Shown: positions 52,396 through 62,411, numbered from the stretch's first letter. The stretch: DNA of 64,000 nt from Clostridium culturomicium (GCF_000821305.1 NZ_CCXK01000016.1:113033-177032), one strand, 5' to 3'. Translations and numbers: made by a program. The notes: generated from the sequence alone by a model not told the origin.

Positions 52396-54387
52396 ATGAA
52401 TAAAAACGAAAAATTTTTACCAATTTCAAAAGAAGATATGAAAGCTGAAGGAATATATCAGCTTGATTTTATAATAATAACTGGTGACGCTTATATCGAT
52501 CACCCATCCTTCGGAACTGCCATAATCGGAAGATTACTACAAAGCGAGGGTTATACTGTAGGGGTAATTGCCCAGCCAAAATGGGATAGCTGTGAAGACT
52601 TTAAAAAGCTTGGAGAACCTAGACTTGGATTTTTAATCAACTCCGGTAATATTGACTCCATGGTTAACCACTATACAGTTGCCAAGAAAAAAAGACATGA
52701 TGATTTTTATTCTCCAGGTGGAAAGGGTGGCTATAGACCTAATCGTGCTGTAATAGTATATTCTAACAGAGCTAGAGAAGCCTATAAAAATGTTCCAATT
52801 ATCATTGGTGGAATCGAAGCCAGTTTAAGAAGATTTGCTCATTATGACTATTGGGATGATAAAGTTAGAAAAAGCATTCTTTTAGATTCAACTGCTGACC
52901 TTTTAATTTATGGTATGGGTGAACGCCCTGTAGTTGAAATTGCAAAACTTCTTAACTTCGGTAAGCCAGTAGAAAACATAACTTCTGTAAGAGGTACTTG
53001 TTATGTTGCAAAAAACTTAGATAAAGTAAAGGATTTTGTAGAGCTTCCAACCTTTGAAGAAATAACAAATAGTAAAGAAGCATATGCAAAAAGTTATTAT
53101 TTAGCATCCCACGAGCAGGATTCTGTATGGGGAAAAACCATTGTAGAGCCTTATGGAGATAAATATGTTGTTCAAAATCCTCCTCAAGCTCCACTATCAA
53201 CAAAGGAAATGGATAGGGTTTATAATCTGCCTTACACAAGAACCTACCATCCAATCTATGAAAAAGACGGCGGCATACCAGCATTAAACGAAGTTAAGTT
53301 TTCAATTACAAGCCATAGAGGCTGTTATGGAAGTTGCTCCTTCTGTGCCTTAACCTACCATCAAGGAAGAGTTATTCAAAACAGAAGTCAGGATTCTATC
53401 ATAGACGAAGCAAAACTTTTAACTGAAGATAATGATTTTAAAGGCTACATCCATGATGTTGGTGGTCCAACAGCAAACTTCAGACAAAAAGCTTGTAAAA
53501 AACAGGTGGAACATGGTGTATGTAAAAATAGACAATGTATCTTCCCAACACCTTGTAAGAACCTAATCATCGATCATACTGAATACTTAAGTCTATTAAA
53601 GAAAGTACGAAGTCTTCCTAAAGTAAAGAAAGTATTTGTTCGTTCTGGAATTAGATATGATTATCTGATATATGATAAAAACCCTAAATTCTTTAATGAA
53701 TTATGTGAACACCATATCAGCGGACAGCTAAAAGTTGCCCCAGAACATATCAGTGATGTTGTTCTTAAGGAAATGGGAAAACCATCTAAGGATGTTTACG
53801 AGAAATTCAGAAAAAAATATATAGATATAAATGCTAAAATGGGTAAGAAGCAATTTGTTGTTCCATATATGATGTCAAGCCACCCTGGTAGTGATTTAAA
53901 TGCTGCCATTGAGCTTGGAGAATATATTAAATCCATGGGACATCTTCCAGAACAGGTTCAAGATTTCTACCCTACTCCCGGAAGCTTATCAACAGCAATA
54001 TACTACACAGGTATTAACCCTAATACTGGTAAAAAGGTATATGTTGCTAAGAGTCAGAAGGAAAAAAACATGCAGAGAGCTTTACTTCAATTTGGTAATC
54101 CAGATAACCACGGCTTAGTAAAAGAAGCTCTTATAAAATGTAATAGAGAAGATCTAATAGGACATGGTAAAAATTGTTTAATAACACCTGTGCCATTTAA
54201 TAGAAGTAAAAAGAAGAAAACTACACCTACAGATATAGCTCAAAACACAACTAAGGGTTCTAGAAGAGGAAACACTCAAAATTCTTCTTCAAAAAAACAA
54301 CAAAGCCCTTCATCTCAAAGACCTAAAGCTTCAAAGAATGGAAAAGTTTCAAGTCGAAATAAAAAAACTACTTCTAGACAAAGATAA
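52396..54387 (+). CDS. YgiQ family radical SAM protein
   Basis: 663 aa from ATG 52396 (MNKNEKFLPISKEDM), the usual start of the family. Conserved blocks are SGDAYIDHPSFG-like TGDAYIDHPSFGTAIIGRLL, GGIEASLRRFAHYDYWDD and the [4Fe-4S] cluster motif C310-YGS-C314-SF-C317. DFYPTPGSLSTAIYYTG and a Lys/Ser/Thr-rich basic tail follow. The function is unknown. The frame is open back to ATG 52267 and encodes a membrane-helix-like extension (LEFLLISVLLLFHLILLSILL). The strong SD at 52286-52292 fits a TTG at 52301 in another frame. Confidence 0.9.
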   Translation: MNKNEKFLPISKEDMKAEGIYQLDFIIITGDAYIDHPSFGTAIIGRLLQSEGYTVGVIAQPKWDSCEDFKKLGEPRLGFLINSGNIDSMVNHYTVAKKKRHDDFYSPGGKGGYRPNRAVIVYSNRAREAYKNVPIIIGGIEASLRRFAHYDYWDDKVRKSILLDSTADLLIYGMGERPVVEIAKLLNFGKPVENITSVRGTCYVAKNLDKVKDFVELPTFEEITNSKEAYAKSYYLASHEQDSVWGKTIVEPYGDKYVVQNPPQAPLSTKEMDRVYNLPYTRTYHPIYEKDGGIPALNEVKFSITSHRGCYGSCSFCALTYHQGRVIQNRSQDSIIDEAKLLTEDNDFKGYIHDVGGPTANFRQKACKKQVEHGVCKNRQCIFPTPCKNLIIDHTEYLSLLKKVRSLPKVKKVFVRSGIRYDYLIYDKNPKFFNELCEHHISGQLKVAPEHISDVVLKEMGKPSKDVYEKFRKKYIDINAKMGKKQFVVPYMMSSHPGSDLNAAIELGEYIKSMGHLPEQVQDFYPTPGSLSTAIYYTGINPNTGKKVYVAKSQKEKNMQRALLQFGNPDNHGLVKEALIKCNREDLIGHGKNCLITPVPFNRSKKKKTTPTDIAQNTTKGSRRGNTQNSSSKKQQSPSSQRPKASKNGKVSSRNKKTTSRQR

Positions 54388-54391
54388 TAAC

Positions 54392-54427
54392 AAAAACTCT
54401 AAGGAATTCTTTTCCTTAGAGTTTTTA
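54392..54427. terminator. Terminator after ygiQ
   Basis: AAAAACTCTAAGGAA and TTCCTTAGAGTTTTT form a 15-bp stem with a short loop; T-run on the plus strand. It may also serve the convergent gene. Confidence 0.85.
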
Positions 54428-54445
54428 TTAATTTACCTTTATAAA

Positions 54446-55123
54446 CTACATACTATACTTTACTATATTATGTCCCTTTGCTTTAATCTTAAATGTCAAA
54501 ATACTTGTATAAAGACAAATAATCCAGCTTAAGTCACCAATTAAAAGATACCCAATATGCTCTGTGCTCTTTAAACTTGTTGCTGCGCCACCTATAAATA
54601 CCAAAGAAGCTAATATAATTATGAAGCTACCCCACTTAATACTGTGTTTAAATCTCAAACTTTTAACACCAATAAAAAATGAAACCGCATTAATACATAA
54701 CAGTATTTTATATGGCAATTGACTATTAAACACAACATTGTATCCATATGACATTGATATATAGTACTCCATAGGATATATAAATATACATATCATATAT
54801 GCTGCTGCTCCAATAAAAAATATTCCATAAATCCAATTAATATTAATTTTAGTATTTCTATAAAATACATAAACACTTAAGAATATAAGCATTGGTATAT
54901 AAATTATATTTAAAAATATGAAGTTCCTTACTATGTAAACATACTTAATATCATCTACTAGCAATAAAGTCAACAAGCTTCCTATTCTAAAACAAATTAA
55001 AATTAGTGGCAGAATAACTGCTTCCTTTATTTTAATTGGACAAAACTTTAATGTAGACGTAATAACTTCATAGCTTAAAAATACTAAAAATAACAAAAAG
55101 GATAGATATATATAAATATTCAT
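54446..55123 (-). CDS. Membrane protein of unknown function
   Basis: 225 aa with about seven predicted membrane helices (4-20, 36-55, 65-87, 98-116, 138-154, 165-182, 193-211) and short basic loops. I recognise no family; the seven-helix layout recalls sensor-type membrane modules (7TM domains) without an output domain. SD TAGGAGAG precedes the ATG. It stands alone between the ygiQ terminator and the lipid kinase gene. Confidence 0.7.
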   Translation of the reverse strand: MNIYIYLSFLLFLVFLSYEVITSTLKFCPIKIKEAVILPLILICFRIGSLLTLLLVDDIKYVYIVRNFIFLNIIYIPMLIFLSVYVFYRNTKININWIYGIFFIGAAAYMICIFIYPMEYYISMSYGYNVVFNSQLPYKILLCINAVSFFIGVKSLRFKHSIKWGSFIIILASLVFIGGAATSLKSTEHIGYLLIGDLSWIICLYTSILTFKIKAKGHNIVKYSM

Positions 55124-55187
55124 GTTTCACTCTCCTAAAACCTATTTCAATTTATATATATTATCCTTTTGATTAGATTATGAAAAT

Positions 55188-56072
55188 TTATTCTTTATAG
55201 CCTAATATTTTAACTGCTCTTCTTTCACAGGTTATATTTAATGGGAAATCAGGCCCCTTTTCTCCATCAATATCAGTAACCACATCATCATAGCATTCAA
55301 CTCTAAGTTCACTGCACTTAAAGTATAATACACCATCCATATCTGCAAGCTGACCCTTTTTCATTTTAATAATTAAATTATTTAAAGCACTTGTAATAAG
55401 CTCTTGCTTTAATACAACAACATCTAAAAGACCATCATCAGCTTGTGACAAATCAGCAAACTTTATGTTTCCAGCAGTTTGGCCATTGAACACTAATAAA
55501 GTATAGATTTTACCTTCAAAGTTAACTACTGGTGATTCAATCTTTACATTTATTCTTTTTAAATTAGTGACTTCTTCTAATGCTTTAACATAATAAGCTA
55601 ATTTACCCATGGTATTTTTCAAACTATTATCAGTTTTTTGAGATATATCAGTAAATACCCCTGTACTAGCTACATTAACAAAGTACTTATTGTTTATCTT
55701 ACCTAAATCAAAACGCTTAATTTTACTATTAATTATTTGATTACAAGCTTCTTCTACGTCGCTAGGCATACCTAGATACTTTGCAAAATCATTTGCTGTT
55801 CCAACAGGCAAAAATGCTACTGGTAAATCTATATTATTCTGTTTCATCTTGTTTATAACAGAATCAATAGTTCCATCCCCACCAGCAATAAGTATATATT
55901 TATATGTGTCATCAATACCTTCAAAGGCGTCCTTTATATCTGAGTCTTTATCTATTCTGAAAGGTTCAACAGTATAACCCGCCTTTTGATGGGTATTTAC
56001 AACATCATCTATACGACTTATAATTGCATTTTCTCCTGAATAAGGATTATAAATAAACTTTACCCTTTTCAT
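55188..56072 (-). CDS. YegS/DgkB-type diacylglycerol/lipid kinase
   Basis: 294 aa. ATG 56072 (MKRVKFIYNPYSG) is preferred to 56084 because GGAGG-AAATT precedes it. The DAGK catalytic motifs are GGDGTIDSVINKM and PVGTANDFAKYLG, with FDLGKINNKYFVNVASTG and a C-terminal beta-sandwich (DGEKGPDFPLNITCERRAVKI). Such enzymes phosphorylate diacylglycerol or related lipids. The gene diverges from pssA, so both neighbours act in phospholipid metabolism. Confidence 0.9.
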   Translation of the reverse strand: MKRVKFIYNPYSGENAIISRIDDVVNTHQKAGYTVEPFRIDKDSDIKDAFEGIDDTYKYILIAGGDGTIDSVINKMKQNNIDLPVAFLPVGTANDFAKYLGMPSDVEEACNQIINSKIKRFDLGKINNKYFVNVASTGVFTDISQKTDNSLKNTMGKLAYYVKALEEVTNLKRINVKIESPVVNFEGKIYTLLVFNGQTAGNIKFADLSQADDGLLDVVVLKQELITSALNNLIIKMKKGQLADMDGVLYFKCSELRVECYDDVVTDIDGEKGPDFPLNITCERRAVKILGYKE

Positions 56073-56240
56073 AATTTCCTCCATATGTATCAGTTAATCC
56101 ATACTATAGTAGCACTTAAGTATTTCTTTTTCAATAGATATTACCACTTTGTACCAATACTTTAAATAAAATTTATTTAATGTGCATATATATTTTACAT
56201 AAGTCGGCAAAATGTATATAATATTAGGAGAGGTGATATT

Positions 56241-56759
56241 GTGAATAAATCTATTATCCCAAATACTATGACTTTAGGAAATTTAATATGTGGAGTTTTA
56301 TCCATACAATGTACTATATATCAAGATTTTACTACTGCCGGAATTTTTATTCTTCTTGGCGGTATTTTAGACCGATATGATGGAACTGTCGCAAGATTTC
56401 TAAATACCCATAGTGATCTAGGTAAGGAATTAGATTCCTTAGCTGATTTAGTAACTTTTGGTGTTGCGCCAGCTATACTTGCATTTTCTTTGTATAACTT
56501 TTCTAACCTCGGACTTTTTGGTTACATACCATTAATAGTATTTCCAGTAGCTGGAGGATTCAGACTAGCTCGTTATAATTGTTCTGATTTTAACAATGTA
56601 TTTACTGGTATACCCATTACAATAGCAGGTAGTTTAATGGCAGTGCTTGAAATTTTCACTGCAGTAAAAATAAAAACAATGCCTTTACTTGTACCATTTG
56701 TATTGATGTTATTGCTTTCATACTTAATGGTTAGTCACTTCCAAATTAAGAAAAGATAA
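56241..56759 (+). CDS. pssA: CDP-diacylglycerol-serine O-phosphatidyltransferase
   Basis: 172 aa, the short Gram-positive type with about five to six membrane helices. The CDP-alcohol phosphotransferase motif DG-x2-AR-x8-G-x3-D-x3-D is complete: D47, G48, A51, R52, G61, D65 and D69. It makes phosphatidylserine from CDP-diacylglycerol and serine, the first step to phosphatidylethanolamine; psd is not in the window. The start is GTG 56241 after AGGAGAGGTG. Confidence 0.92.
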   Translation: MNKSIIPNTMTLGNLICGVLSIQCTIYQDFTTAGIFILLGGILDRYDGTVARFLNTHSDLGKELDSLADLVTFGVAPAILAFSLYNFSNLGLFGYIPLIVFPVAGGFRLARYNCSDFNNVFTGIPITIAGSLMAVLEIFTAVKIKTMPLLVPFVLMLLLSYLMVSHFQIKKR

Positions 56760-56797
56760 TTAAAGTCAACTACACCAACTGTAGTTGACTTTAATTT
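56758..56797. terminator. Bidirectional terminator between pssA and the Ca2+/H+ exchanger gene
   Basis: ATTAAAGTCAACTACA and TGTAGTTGACTTTAAT form a long stem around CCAAC, T-rich on both outer sides. Confidence 0.85.
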
Positions 56798-56800
56798 TAT

Positions 56801-57901
56801 TTAAACCACATAATAATATGCTAAAGTAACTATTATATATACAGAAATTAATAAAGCACCCTCAAACCAATAGGTTTTCCCATCTTGAAATACAAAGTAA
56901 GACATCCCCATGGCAATAGACATTATAATTATTTGAAATGTAGAAAATAATAAATTTATATCAATACCCATTATTGCTGATGAAATAATTAGAATAGGTA
57001 TAACAAACATTGTTATTTGAATACTTGATCCTATTGCTGTCTCTAAGCTAGCATCAATTTTATTTTCCAAGGCACATACTATACTTGAAGCATTCTCTCC
57101 AAATGATCCAAGAAGCGGAATTAAAATAATACCAATAAATTCTTGTGAAATTTTATAATCTACAACAATAGAACTAATGTTAGAAATAAGTCTTTCACTT
57201 ATAAAATATAATAAAATTGTGATTACAATAATAAGCCCAAAAATCATCCAAACTTCATTTTTATTAACATCCTGCTCTTCGCACTTTTTACCTGTAACAA
57301 TAAATAAATTACTATGAGTAAACAATGAAAATACTAACCCTAGTATATATACTCCAATAAGAACAAATGACACTATAACACTTAACTGCTGAAATTTCAC
57401 CTCACCAATAAAAGAATATTTATTAAGGGCAGAAATTATTATAATTGTAAACGCAACTAAGAATATCATATTCAAATTTGTTCTTGCTATGTTTTTATTA
57501 AAAGTCTGTTCCTTATATTTCATTCCTCCACAAAATACAGCTATTCCAAGACCTAAAAGCATATTAGTTATTACTGAACCTAAAAGTCCAGCCTTAGCCA
57601 TAGCCACCATTCCGTATTTAATTGACCATAATCCCATCATCAATTCAGGAATATTCCCAGCTGTTGCTGAAATTAGTCCACCTCTTTTTTCACCTACATA
57701 ATCAGATATTCTAGAAGTTCCTTTTCCTAGCACAATTGCTAAAGGTATCATCATAAAAGAATATATTAACAAACTTAATATTTCTGAGTTTATTCTTAAA
57801 AATAAAGCTCCTATTGATAAAATAATAGTAATAACCACTCCATATTTATTAATCATATTTCTTATGTTTAAATTACTTCTTACATTTTGCATCTCTTTCA
57901 T
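56801..57901 (-). CDS. Calcium/proton exchanger (CaCA/CAX family)
   Basis: 366 aa, about 11 membrane helices in two inverted halves. The alpha-1 repeat is GNIPELMMGLWSIKYGMVAMAKAG, and alpha-2 is GSFGENASSIVCALENKIDASLETAIGSS. The usual GNAAEH of alpha-2 reads GSFGEN here; the ion-binding Glu is kept. The family exports Ca2+ or other divalent cations in exchange for H+. The start is ATG 57901 after ACAGGAGAA. It is monocistronic. Confidence 0.88.
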   Translation of the reverse strand: MKEMQNVRSNLNIRNMINKYGVVITIILSIGALFLRINSEILSLLIYSFMMIPLAIVLGKGTSRISDYVGEKRGGLISATAGNIPELMMGLWSIKYGMVAMAKAGLLGSVITNMLLGLGIAVFCGGMKYKEQTFNKNIARTNLNMIFLVAFTIIIISALNKYSFIGEVKFQQLSVIVSFVLIGVYILGLVFSLFTHSNLFIVTGKKCEEQDVNKNEVWMIFGLIIVITILLYFISERLISNISSIVVDYKISQEFIGIILIPLLGSFGENASSIVCALENKIDASLETAIGSSIQITMFVIPILIISSAIMGIDINLLFSTFQIIIMSIAMGMSYFVFQDGKTYWFEGALLISVYIIVTLAYYYVV

Positions 57902-57986
57902 TTCTTCTCCTGTTTTATTAGTTATATACTTACTTTATTCAATAACAAAAAAACAGTTACACTTTAAAAATCATTGAAAAAAAATA

Positions 57987-58018
57987 TAGGATTACTTTCA
58001 TAATAGAAAGTAATCCTA
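57987..58018 (-). terminator. Terminator after sdaAA
   Basis: TAGGATTACTTTC and GAAAGTAATCCTA form a 13-bp perfect stem with a 6-nt loop; TATTTTTTTT follows on the minus strand. Confidence 0.92.
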
Positions 58019-58027
58019 CATGATAAC

Positions 58028-58909
58028 TTACTTATCTCCTGCCAATGCCTTTTCTTTTAACTTTAATCCACAAGGTGTAACAGCTAAACCACCTAATGCA
58101 GTTTCTCTTAATTCACTTGGAAGTCCTCTTCCGATTTTATACATTGACAATATGGTATCATCGAAAGGAATTTTACTCACAACTCCTGCCATAGCTACAT
58201 CAGCCATAGTTAATGCACTTACTGCCCCAGCTACATTTCTTTTTGCACAAGGAATTTCAACTAAACCTGCTATCGGGTCACAAACTAACCCTTCAACATT
58301 TTTGATTACCATTGCACCAGCGTCAAAGGCCATCTGTGGGGTTCCACCCATCATCTCTACAACTGCAGCTGCTGCCATAGCTGCTGCACTTCCACACTCT
58401 GCTTGACAGCCACCTTCTGCACCAGCCATAGTAGCATTTTTAGCAATTATTACGCCCACACCAGATGCTGTAAATAGAGCTTGAATCATTTCTTCATCTG
58501 ATTTATTTAATTTTTCACCTGCAGTAATTACAGCCGCAGGTATTATTCCACAGCTTCCTGCTGTTGGTGACGCAACTATTCTTCCCATAGCTGCATTCAC
58601 TTCTGAACAAGAAAGTGCTCTTGCCATGGCTTTAACCATAAACTCTCCACATAGTGGTTCATTATTCTCATAATATTTTCTTAGCTTTGTTGCATCTCCA
58701 CCAATTAATCCACTAATAGAAATAACCTCTCTATCCATGGCTTCTTGAGCAGATGTTTTCATAACCATTAAATTTTCTCTCATTCTTTCTATTACTTCTT
58801 CTCTAGTTGATTCGGAAAGCTTGCACTCTTCTTGTATTGTGTATTCCGCAATAGATATTTTTTTTTCATTGCAAACTTCTATAACTTCAGTAGCTTTAGA
58901 TAAAAACAT
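58028..58909 (-). CDS. sdaAA: L-serine dehydratase, iron-sulfur-dependent, alpha subunit
   Basis: 293 aa. With SdaAB it deaminates L-serine to pyruvate and ammonia using an oxygen-sensitive [4Fe-4S] cluster. Cluster cysteines are likely those in TAGSCGIIP, GCQAECGSAAA and VCDPIAG. Conserved SPTAGSCG and AGAEGGCQAE are present. It starts 4 bp after sdaAB. In an amino-acid fermenter it feeds pyruvate from serine, which links to glycine metabolism. Confidence 0.95.
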   Translation of the reverse strand: MFLSKATEVIEVCNEKKISIAEYTIQEECKLSESTREEVIERMRENLMVMKTSAQEAMDREVISISGLIGGDATKLRKYYENNEPLCGEFMVKAMARALSCSEVNAAMGRIVASPTAGSCGIIPAAVITAGEKLNKSDEEMIQALFTASGVGVIIAKNATMAGAEGGCQAECGSAAAMAAAAVVEMMGGTPQMAFDAGAMVIKNVEGLVCDPIAGLVEIPCAKRNVAGAVSALTMADVAMAGVVSKIPFDDTILSMYKIGRGLPSELRETALGGLAVTPCGLKLKEKALAGDK

Positions 58910-58913
58910 TCAC

Positions 58914-59594
58914 TTATTCTCCTTTCACTGGTGGAAGAATTTGTTCAACATTATTTACATGTTCAATTCCTCTAATCTTATCTATAATTGTTGCTGGAAC
59001 TGCACCATCTGTTTCAATGACGGTAGTAGCCTCTGAACCCTTTGATTTTCTGTACACATTCATAGATGCAATGTTTATGTTATTTTCAAACAATAGATTG
59101 CTTATTCTATAAATCATACCTGGAACATCGAGATTGTTAATTATTATAGTAGGATGAGCTCCTGTAAATTGGATACTTTGTCCATCTAATTCAAAAATAA
59201 CAATATTTCCTCCACCGATAGATGACCCAGTTACTGTAGTTTTAACTCCATTTGAATCAGTCATAATAAATTTAACTGTATTAGGATGAACATCTCCTAA
59301 ATCAGCTTCTTCAAACTTATATTTTAATCCTCTTTCTTCTGCTATGTTAAAGGAATTTCTAAGATTTTCATCCCATGGATCCATGCCTAAAATCCCAGCA
59401 ACTAAAGCTCTATCAGTACCATGGCCTCTATAGGTTTTGCTAAAAGATCCATGAAGCATAAATATAACTTCCTTAACATTACCTTCTGCAATTTTTGCTG
59501 CAAGCTTTGCCAGTCTTGCGGCGCCTGCTGTATGCGAACTTGATGGTCCAATCATTATTGGTCCCATAATATCAAATACACTATAACTTTTCAT
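58914..59594 (-). CDS. sdaAB: L-serine dehydratase, iron-sulfur-dependent, beta subunit
   Basis: 226 aa. The N-terminal SDH beta domain (FDIMGPIMIGPSSSHTAGAARLAKLA, GSFSKTYRGHGTDRALVAGILG) is followed by an ACT domain at about 150-226 (IIINNLDVPGMIYRISNLLFENNINIASM). ACT domains usually bind amino acids, here perhaps serine. AGGAGG precedes the ATG. It is first of the two-gene operon. Confidence 0.95.
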   Translation of the reverse strand: MKSYSVFDIMGPIMIGPSSSHTAGAARLAKLAAKIAEGNVKEVIFMLHGSFSKTYRGHGTDRALVAGILGMDPWDENLRNSFNIAEERGLKYKFEEADLGDVHPNTVKFIMTDSNGVKTTVTGSSIGGGNIVIFELDGQSIQFTGAHPTIIINNLDVPGMIYRISNLLFENNINIASMNVYRKSKGSEATTVIETDGAVPATIIDKIRGIEHVNNVEQILPPVKGE

Positions 59595-59756
59595 AATCAG
59601 CCTCCTAATAGATCAACCTTAAACATACTAGGTAAAATTGCCACAAACTTATTAATAATTCTTTTCATTAGTATGCCCACATAATATAATATCACGACTA
59701 AAATAAAAAAAATATCTATTAATTCAACATATTTTAAAGAATTTTTATTTCTTCAA

Positions 59757-59803
59757 ATGAAAAAAGATAGCAATTAACCTTTTTAATTACTATCTTTGAT
59801 AAA
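59757..59803 (-). terminator. Terminator after the nucleoside kinase gene
   Basis: AAAGATAG and CTATCTTT with AATTA/TAATT inner pairing; six T follow on the minus strand. The remainder of 59595-59851 is AT-rich and holds no supported gene. Confidence 0.8.
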
Positions 59804-59851
59804 CTTAAACTGTTAATATTTAATTTTAATAAATATATTTTTAAAAATATA

Positions 59852-61525
59852 TTAATATTGATAAAAACAGCTTCCTCCAATAAATTCTCTTATTAAAGAA
59901 TTTGATGGAACAGAATCCTTATCAATATCTTTAAACATTTGTAAAAACTCTAAAAGTCTTACAGCTTCATTATACACAGGATTATCTGGCTTAACTTTCT
60001 TTAATTCTTCAATAGCATATTTCTTTAAAACTGCTAATTCATATATTAATGCAGTGTTAAACATAATATCTGCTTCTTCTTGAAATGGATAAATATACTT
60101 ATCTTCTCCTCTTTTTATTGATGGCCACATTTTCAAAGTATATTCCACATCATATCCACGAGATAAATGATCTCTTACAATTCTTCTAATCATTCTTACA
60201 TCTGTTGTTGAAATTCTATTATGGTAATCTATATTGATTTCTGTAAGTGGACTTATATATATTTTAAACTTATTTTCATCATCTATGGCTTCGGTCAGCA
60301 TATTATTCAATCCATGTATACCTTCAATAATTATAACCCCATCTTTAGGTAGTTTAACCTTATTTCCATTCCATTCCCTTCGTCCTGTTTTAAAATTAAA
60401 GCTTGGTAGCTCAACTTCCTTTCCATCCATTAAAAGTAGTAAATGTTCATTAAATAATTGCAAATCTAATGCATTAATGCACTCAAAATCTAATTCCCCA
60501 AATTCGTCCAGTGGAGTCTCATCTCTATTTACAAAATAATCATCTAATGAAATTGGTATAGGAATTAATCCATTTACTCTTAACTGAATATCAAGTCTTT
60601 TACAAAATGTAGTTTTACCTGAAGACGATGGCCCAGCTATAGTTATTAGTTTAATGCTCCTGTCTTTATTTATTTCATCTGCAATATGAGCTATTTTCTT
60701 TTCATGGAGAGCTTCTGCAACTCTTATTAAAGTTACAATTTCACCATCTCCCTCCTGAATTTTTTCATTTAATGCCCCAACATGAGTTACATTAAGTATA
60801 TTGCCCCAATTTTCTGCTTCATTAAATATCTTAGCTAATTTTTTATGACTTACGAATCTTGGAATCTGTGTTGGTGCTTCACTTGTGGGATATCTTAATA
60901 TAAAGCCAGGATCATAGGATATTAAATCATAATATTTTAATTGACCTGTTGAATAAACCATAGGTCCATAAAAATAATCATAAGTACCGCCCAAAGAATA
61001 TATAGTCACCTTTTCTTGATTTACAGTGCTAAGTAAAGAAACTTTATCTTCCATACCCTTAGCTTTAAATAATTCTATAGCATCTTTTCTCAATAGTTTT
61101 TTTCGCACAATAGGTAAATCTGCTTGTATAATTTCATCCATTTTATTTTTTATATCATAAACATCATCTATAACTAAAGGTGGTTTTTTTTCTATTTCTC
61201 CAAAAAGTCCCTTACTTAAAGAATGCTCAATTGTTAATTTACTTCTAGGAAACACTTCATTAACAGCCTTAATTAAAACAAATTGCAAACTTCTGATATA
61301 ACACATCATTCCTGCCTTATCTGTAATATCAAGCAACTCTAATGTGCAATCCTCTAAAATAGGAGTAGATAATTCTTTTAACACACCATTAATCTTCACC
61401 AAAACTATTGGAACTTCACTATCATTTTCATACTGCTTAAGTAAATCAATACACAAAGTCTCCTTATCCACGCTTAAAATCTCTTCTGTTAAATTTCTTT
61501 TTATTTTTACTTTTAACATGTTCAT
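59852..61525 (-). CDS. TGS-domain nucleoside (uridine) kinase-like protein
   Basis: 557 aa. Residues 1-70 are a TGS-like beta-grasp domain. Residues 75-230 resemble the second additional domain of threonyl-tRNA synthetase (HSLSKGLFGEI, YFYGPMVYSTGQ). The C-terminal half is a uridine-kinase-type P-loop domain with GPSSSGKTT (298-306), DDYFVNRDETPLDEFGELDFE and IIEGIHGLN. The family is annotated as nucleoside kinase; the substrate is not settled. ATGGAGGTGTA precedes the ATG. Confidence 0.88.
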   Translation of the reverse strand: MNMLKVKIKRNLTEEILSVDKETLCIDLLKQYENDSEVPIVLVKINGVLKELSTPILEDCTLELLDITDKAGMMCYIRSLQFVLIKAVNEVFPRSKLTIEHSLSKGLFGEIEKKPPLVIDDVYDIKNKMDEIIQADLPIVRKKLLRKDAIELFKAKGMEDKVSLLSTVNQEKVTIYSLGGTYDYFYGPMVYSTGQLKYYDLISYDPGFILRYPTSEAPTQIPRFVSHKKLAKIFNEAENWGNILNVTHVGALNEKIQEGDGEIVTLIRVAEALHEKKIAHIADEINKDRSIKLITIAGPSSSGKTTFCKRLDIQLRVNGLIPIPISLDDYFVNRDETPLDEFGELDFECINALDLQLFNEHLLLLMDGKEVELPSFNFKTGRREWNGNKVKLPKDGVIIIEGIHGLNNMLTEAIDDENKFKIYISPLTEINIDYHNRISTTDVRMIRRIVRDHLSRGYDVEYTLKMWPSIKRGEDKYIYPFQEEADIMFNTALIYELAVLKKYAIEELKKVKPDNPVYNEAVRLLEFLQMFKDIDKDSVPSNSLIREFIGGSCFYQY

Positions 61526-61690
61526 TACACCTCCATTTCATAGCGAGGCTACTTCCTTTCATTTTTATAATAGGTCTATTTAATGATATTATATTACACA
61601 ATTTCAAATTAGAACCATACTAAATGTAAATAATTTTATATATATGAGTACATAATATAAATATTAGTATTAGAAATAAAGGTGATGATT

Positions 61691-62398
61691 ATGTTTATTC
61701 TTATCGTTCGTACAATAATTTTATATATTTACTTGATTTTAATTATGCGTGTAATGGGAAAGCGTCAGATTGGTCAGCTTGAACCTGTTGACTTTGTAGT
61801 TGCTTTAATGATTTCAGAACTTGCAACTCTTCCAATGGCAGATAATAGAATTCCTTTAATCTATGCAATAGTACCAATTACAACCTTAGTATTTCTTCAA
61901 GTCTTCACCTCTTTCCTAGAATTAAAAAGTGAAGGCTTTAGAAGTATTTTAAATGGTCAGCCCAGTATTGTCATAAAAGATGGATTAGTTAATGTTGAGG
62001 AATTAAGACAACTAAGATATAACCTTGATGATTTATTAGCAGAATTAAGACAACAAGGATTCTTCAATTTAATGGAAATTCATTATGCAATCTTGGAAAC
62101 AGATGGTTCTTTGTCAGTACTTCCCTATACTGCTTATGAACCTCCAACTAGGCAGGATTTAAAGGTTAAAGTTGATAACGAACCTCTCCCAATGCCAGTT
62201 ATCCTTGACGGCATTATAAATTTCGAAAATTTAAAAACAATAGGAAAAGATCAGTACTGGCTTGAAAAAAAACTTTCTCACAACCACATTCAATCCCATA
62301 AAGATGTCTTAGTTGCAATTATCTATTCTAACGAGCATAAATTTTATTATCAACTTAAAAATGAAACTACTAACACTCTTAACAATAAGAAAAAATAA
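61691..62398 (+). CDS. DUF421 (YetF-like) membrane protein
   Basis: 235 aa. Three N-terminal membrane helices (VRTIILYIYLILIMRVMG; FVVALMISELATLPM; LIYAIVPITTLVFLQVFTSF) are followed by two cytoplasmic DUF421 domains (SILNGQPSIVIKDGLVNVEELRQLRYNLDDLLAELRQQGF). The function is unknown. Upstream in-frame starts exist at 61682, but AAAGGTGATG lies before ATG 61691. It is followed 13 bp later by the DUF4363 gene; these two families often occur together in Clostridium. Confidence 0.9.
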   Translation: MFILIVRTIILYIYLILIMRVMGKRQIGQLEPVDFVVALMISELATLPMADNRIPLIYAIVPITTLVFLQVFTSFLELKSEGFRSILNGQPSIVIKDGLVNVEELRQLRYNLDDLLAELRQQGFFNLMEIHYAILETDGSLSVLPYTAYEPPTRQDLKVKVDNEPLPMPVILDGIINFENLKTIGKDQYWLEKKLSHNHIQSHKDVLVAIIYSNEHKFYYQLKNETTNTLNNKKK

Positions 62399-62411
62399 AG
62401 GAGAAATAGAT

